DNA from: Acanthopleuribacter pedis
GTDB taxonomy: Bacteria; Acidobacteriota; Holophagae; Acanthopleuribacterales; Acanthopleuribacteraceae
DNA: 64,000 bases
NCBI RefSeq assembly: GCF_017377855.1
Contig: NZ_JAFREP010000006.1
Location: 186,001 to 250,000, forward strand
Direction of reading: 5' to 3'
Shown piece after piece: positions 60,430 to 64,000 of the stretch. A program made the position numbers and the translations under genes. Every line of letters begins with the position of its first letter. The first letter of the stretch is position 1. A model generated the notes under the pieces. That model saw only the letters and a program-made list of their open reading frames with translations, was not told the origin of the DNA and did not search any database.

Positions 60430-61740
60430 TTATTCTTTACGCGTTGTTTCGTTTTTCGCGAGGTCGATTTCAATCGGTTTTTTTACGGTTTTTAGCTCAG
60501 GCGTTGTGACTTGGGTCGTCGGTTCTTCCACCTTGCCGCTGAGGCGCTCTTCCGCCACGTTTGGCAGGATGCTGGTAATGTAATCGCGCGTCGCTTCCTC
60601 CGTGCCGACATCCGCCGCCGCCGCTTCCGATAAGAACCAGCGGTGCTCCAGGATTTGGTGGAAGAACTCCGGGCCCTCCAGCTTGCCGGCCTGGTCTTCC
60701 GGGATTTTGAGCAAGGCGGGTTTGTAGACCTCAACCAGCCAGCGGTGGGCCGCCACCGCCTGGGGAATGTCGCGTTTCTCCTGCTCGCTCAGCCAAGCGC
60801 GGTGGCGGTGGATTTCGTTGAGGATTTGCCGGCTTTGGTTCTCTTGGGCGATCAGGCCGGTCAGCTCGTGTAAGCGACGGCGATGGTGGCCTTCCTCCAC
60901 CACCTTGGGGCGCATGCGCAGCCGCGTCCCGTCGTCCGTGGTGCGCATTTCCAGCTCCTCCACGTCAAAACCCAGGTTGTTGAGTTTCTTCAGGTAGGCG
61001 GCGATGCGGAACTGATGATCGCGGCGGAATACCGTGTCGCGGGTGATTTCGTGCCACAGGCGCTCGTAGCGTTCCACCAAGTTGTTGGCGGTTTCGATGG
61101 GGTCGATGCCCGGCGGTAATCCGATTTGCGCGGCGACGTCCATCAGCTCGCCTGCCACGTTTTCTTCCGCCACAATAAGGTCGTAACGCCGTTGTCCCTC
61201 GGAAAGTTGCGGGTGCATTTCACCGGTTTCGGCGTCGACCATGTACGCCGCCAAGCGACCTGCATCGCGACGAAACAGCGTGTTCGACAAGGAACAATCG
61301 CCCCAGTGGAAGCCGGCCAGGTGCAGTCGTACCAAAAGGTTCACCATCGCATCCAGCAAACGATCCTGGTCGATGGGCAGCCTGCTGCCGCTCAGCAACG
61401 TCCGGTAGGGGAGTGCGAACTCCAAAAAACGCGTGATCAGCAATGCCATCATGTGTCCTGGCTTTTCGCCGCGCTCGGTGATCAGTGCCACCGGTTGAAC
61501 CGCGGGGAGGTCGTGTTCCTGTAAGGCGCGCAACCAGCGGTATTCGCGGGTTGCCGGACGCTCGGGCAATTCCTTGACCGCGTAAACGATCCCGTTGCGG
61601 GCCGCAAAGCGAACCGTGTTGCGTGAGATCCCGCGCGGCATTTCCACCAAAATATCGTCCGGCCAATCTTTCAGTGGCAATTCCCAGGGCAGGTCGGCAC
61701 CGGAAATGAGGTCGGAGGGGGAACACACCTGAATCCGCAT
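60430..61740 (-). CDS. DUF4032-type kinase-like protein
   Basis: A 436-residue protein with a lipopolysaccharide-kinase-like N-terminal half: YAVKELPERPATREYRWLRA gives the ATP-binding Lys and Glu, LHLAGFHWGDCSLSNTLFRR the catalytic loop, and AAYMVDAETGEM the metal-binding Asp. The C-terminal half (residues 215-400) contains LNNLGFDVEELEMRTTDDGT and conserved helical segments typical of DUF4032 proteins. A role in phosphorylating a cell-envelope or small-molecule substrate is family-based inference. ATG 61740 is preceded by AAGGAG at 6 nt; the longer frame from 61779 has none. The tail is Lys/Thr-rich. Confidence 0.85.
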   Translation of the reverse strand: MRIQVCSPSDLISGADLPWELPLKDWPDDILVEMPRGISRNTVRFAARNGIVYAVKELPERPATREYRWLRALQEHDLPAVQPVALITERGEKPGHMMALLITRFLEFALPYRTLLSGSRLPIDQDRLLDAMVNLLVRLHLAGFHWGDCSLSNTLFRRDAGRLAAYMVDAETGEMHPQLSEGQRRYDLIVAEENVAGELMDVAAQIGLPPGIDPIETANNLVERYERLWHEITRDTVFRRDHQFRIAAYLKKLNNLGFDVEELEMRTTDDGTRLRMRPKVVEEGHHRRRLHELTGLIAQENQSRQILNEIHRHRAWLSEQEKRDIPQAVAAHRWLVEVYKPALLKIPEDQAGKLEGPEFFHQILEHRWFLSEAAAADVGTEEATRDYITSILPNVAEERLSGKVEEPTTQVTTPELKTVKKPIEIDLAKNETTRKE

Positions 61741-61911
61741 GCTGGGCTCCTTCAATACAGGCGAAGCATGTGCATTCATGCAGCTTGTGCCGCATGAAAC
61801 CGGTCGCTTTGGACCGGAGGCGACACGTCATTTTATGCAGCGTCGCCCGTGGGAACCCAGGGTCGGTGTTGTGAATGGTGGCTTATCGGGTGATGAACCG
61901 TGGATCGGGCT

Positions 61912-62117
61912 AGCCCGCAATTCTCACAAGGATTCGTCGCGAGAAGCCGAAAGCCTTGTGCGTACGAAGATTACGACGGAGAGACGGGACAGGGGTCCGA
62001 CCTATCGGCGTAGCAGCTGAGGCGAAGGCGACTCGACCGAGTAAGGCGGATGGCCGCCCCCTTGTAATCGCATGGGTTTCGGCTTAGTAGCAGAATTCCT
62101 TGGGAGAAATGCGGGCT
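61912..62117. repeat. R1 palindromic element, long form
   Basis: The element runs from TAGCCCGCAATTCTCACAAGG to CCTTGGGAGAAATGCGGGCTA. It has the full interior, including GTCCGACCTATCGGCGTAGC. Its right-hand TAG, read on the minus strand, is the stop codon of the gene at 62116. The remaining 170 nt before the DUF4032 gene hold nothing else recognisable. Confidence 0.9.
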
Positions 62118-64000
62118 AGTTGCCGTTAAGGTGCAGCGCGCTCGCCGCTTCAATCGAATCGGAATCGTAGCGGCCGCGGAACAAAACCCCGTAAACATTG
62201 TTGAGGTCGTTTTGCACGTGAATGGTGCGAACGGTCGCTAACTCCTGTGATGTCAGGTTCGGAAACAATTCGTTGACCGGTTGCTCCACGTGTCCGCGAC
62301 GCGGCATAAACAAGGTTTTGGATGCGATTTCTTGGCCCAAATCGTCAATTGCGCGGATGAACACGGTGGTGTCGGTGATGTCGATGTTGGTCAGCGAAAT
62401 GCGCGACCAATAAGTGTCGTTCTGACGAATGCCGGAAATGAGCAGTTCGGTTCCGTCGAAATAAGAAAGCGGTAGGGCGGCCAAGCTTTGGTCGTCAAAA
62501 TCGCCGTAAAGCAACATGCCCATGATGGGGTGTGACGAGGCCACCACCATCCATACCGGTTCGTTCGAGCCTTCCGGCACCAGGTAAAGGTCCTCGGCCA
62601 AATCGACACGCCGCGAGCGGCCGGGAATGGTGATGGTCTGTGCCGGCAGAATCTGGCCCTCGGCGTCGTAGGGGAAAACGCGGACGACGGCTTCTTCCGG
62701 GTTGGGGTTCGACATCACCACGCCGGTAAACCACTCCGGGTCACGGCCGTTGGCGATATAGGGGACCACCAAAATTTCGCCCAAGGTGTTGGTGAGCGGA
62801 ATGGCCGCGGCGCGATTTTCGTTGTTGCGCTGGATCAAACCGAAACCGGCCAAGCGGGTGCCCAGATCGAAGCTGGATATTTTGGTCCAACTGGTTTCTT
62901 TTTCAAAAAGGTCCAGGCCGATGTCGAAACGATCCGTGCCGCCCAAGGGCACTTGGCGCGACAGCCGTTCCCCGCTGGAGTTCTGCAGTTCAATGGTCAA
63001 GGTTTCGTTTTTGGTATTCAGCACGTCCAGGTCGTCTAAACCCGGCTGCGCATTTTGCAAAACAAGGGTGGTTCTCCAGTCAGCCGGATCGGGCACGTGG
63101 GGCATGTAGATGTCGGTCTTGAATTCGTCGATTGAAGGGATGCGGTAGGCGTAGCGCGAGTTGGGCGATGCGCCGGCTTGATCGGAAAGAATCGGGCCGA
63201 TGGGACGGGTGGAGTTCAAAACCACGGTGTAGGGTTCGGCGCGTTCGTTGTACTCGTAAATCCATTCTTCCAGGGGTTCACCGTTAAAAATACTGATCAA
63301 ATCACCGTCCATGCGTTGGTAACCAATGATGTTGCCCTCGCGATCAAAGATGGTGAAGTTGATTTGGTCGGTGCTGTCGAGGAGCGTGGACACTTCTAAC
63401 TCGGCTTTATCGGAGAAAGGGAACAGGTAGCGGTCGGTGTTGTCCTTGCACTCAATGCGGTAGCTGCGCAGGGAAGAGGCTTCGACGGTAAACAAGCGGC
63501 GTTCTTCGCTGTCGCGCGTATCGTCGGCAAACAGGGGAGGGCTTGAGGAGCGGAAGCTGCTCACCGCTTGCACCAAACCGTTGGGGGCTGCTTCCAAGGT
63601 GTAGTAACGGCCGGGGCTGCGGTCCTTGGTGTTTTGCGCGATGATTTCGTTGCCGGTCAGGCGACTGACGCTGTGCCAGTTGTTGTAGGAACCAATGCGC
63701 TGGGCTTGGTCCCCGTCCAAACGGTACAGGTGCAGTGCCGAGGCCGTTTGTAGCCAGAGTTGGTCGTTGCGCACGATGACGGTTTGTACCGGCTCCGTTT
63801 GATTGAGGTCCAACATGACCCGGGTATTCAAGTTGTTCAGGTTGGGGTGCAACCGCACCGTGGCGCCGTCGTGGTGGATCAGGCCGCTTTGGGAAAGGGT
63901 GAAATCGCGGTGGGAAACCTCGGAGTCAAAGGAGACCAATTCGGTAAAGGTCGCGGCGTTGGCGAAGGTGGCCGATCCGTTGATCAGGTCGTTTTGATCG
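62116..64000 (-). CDS. Secreted beta-rich protein, 3' part
   Basis: At least 627 residues; the frame is open to the right window edge, so the start and any signal peptide lie outside. The visible sequence is beta-strand-rich and repeats a module of about 110 residues (TTLVLQNAQPGLDDLDVLN; FTGVVMSNPNPEEAVVRVFP; WSRISLTNIDITDTTVFIRA) each followed by a linker such as VDLAEDLYLVPEG or QPVNELFPNLT. The same pattern occurs in the N-terminal half of the 37305 product. It is probably a cell-surface or exported protein; I cannot name a family. Its TAG stop is supplied by an R1 repeat. Confidence 0.75.
   Translation of the reverse strand, partial: DQNDLINGSATFANAATFTELVSFDSEVSHRDFTLSQSGLIHHDGATVRLHPNLNNLNTRVMLDLNQTEPVQTVIVRNDQLWLQTASALHLYRLDGDQAQRIGSYNNWHSVSRLTGNEIIAQNTKDRSPGRYYTLEAAPNGLVQAVSSFRSSSPPLFADDTRDSEERRLFTVEASSLRSYRIECKDNTDRYLFPFSDKAELEVSTLLDSTDQINFTIFDREGNIIGYQRMDGDLISIFNGEPLEEWIYEYNERAEPYTVVLNSTRPIGPILSDQAGASPNSRYAYRIPSIDEFKTDIYMPHVPDPADWRTTLVLQNAQPGLDDLDVLNTKNETLTIELQNSSGERLSRQVPLGGTDRFDIGLDLFEKETSWTKISSFDLGTRLAGFGLIQRNNENRAAAIPLTNTLGEILVVPYIANGRDPEWFTGVVMSNPNPEEAVVRVFPYDAEGQILPAQTITIPGRSRRVDLAEDLYLVPEGSNEPVWMVVASSHPIMGMLLYGDFDDQSLAALPLSYFDGTELLISGIRQNDTYWSRISLTNIDITDTTVFIRAIDDLGQEIASKTLFMPRRGHVEQPVNELFPNLTSQELATVRTIHVQNDLNNVYGVLFRGRYDSDSIEAASALHLNGN

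Overview
The window reads as a GC-rich chromosomal segment of a Gram-negative, two-membrane bacterium with a large, regulation-heavy genome. Evidence is the number of lipoprotein and Sec signal peptides, OmpA-type peptidoglycan-binding domains, ECF sigma factors of the TIGR02999 kind, a Hanks-type Ser/Thr kinase next to an ECF sigma gene, many PAS/REC histidine kinases, and secreted beta-propeller proteins. This mix, plus a probable type III chaperone/effector pair, would fit a marine acidobacterium of the Acanthopleuribacter/Sulfidibacter type. The taxon is inference only. I recognised no rRNA, tRNA, CRISPR array, transposase or phage module.

Layout. 1-4456: 3' end of a hybrid histidine kinase, an ECF sigma factor and a Ser/Thr kinase. 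4457-6498: three different minisatellites (about 60-70 bp, 48 bp and 20 bp units) around a lipoprotein gene. 6499-8088: membrane-embedded spermidine-synthase-like protein. 8673-19503: a nine-gene same-strand operon encoding two periplasmic-binding/OmpA fusion proteins, a VWA protein, a membrane coiled-coil protein, a PspA/IM30 protein, a complete TIGR03427-like ABC transporter (binding protein, permease, ATPase) and a tandem AAA+ ATPase. 19558-21482: a convergent ECF sigma factor, a TfoX-N protein and a small membrane protein. 22046-31010 (minus): three translationally coupled ClpB-like AAA+ paralogues, two with C-terminal regions that resemble the PCRF domain of release factors. 31111-38831: hydrolase, SirB1-like transglutaminase-fold protein and secreted proteins. 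38959-44383 (minus): a winged-helix/TolB-propeller regulator, a CesT-like chaperone, and a 791-residue protein with a split nitrilase-like domain, here proposed as a type III effector. 45511-53654 (minus): two related sensor-kinase modules flanking a chemoreceptor; one kinase has Ser in place of the phospho-accepting His. 54392-60269: an AT-richer patchwork of small orphan genes and repeats around a large phytase-like/GDPD phosphodiesterase. 60430-64000: a DUF4032-type protein and the 3' part of a secreted protein.

Two families of dispersed palindromic elements run through the window. R1 (TAGCCCGC...GCGGGCTA, about 55-235 bp) sits at gene ends and in several cases supplies or abuts the stop codon. 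R2 (AACCTAAGAAGCGCGATAA...inverted, about 165-190 bp) clusters around the regions that look acquired. Neither encodes a protein.

The strongest candidates for undescribed systems are the PspA/VWA/OmpA-binding-protein/ABC/AAA operon (a possible envelope-sensing and remodelling machine), the triple Clp-like/PCRF-like AAA+ operon, and the nitrilase-like putative effector with its chaperone. All functional links between genes are inferred from order, overlap and motifs; no database search was run.
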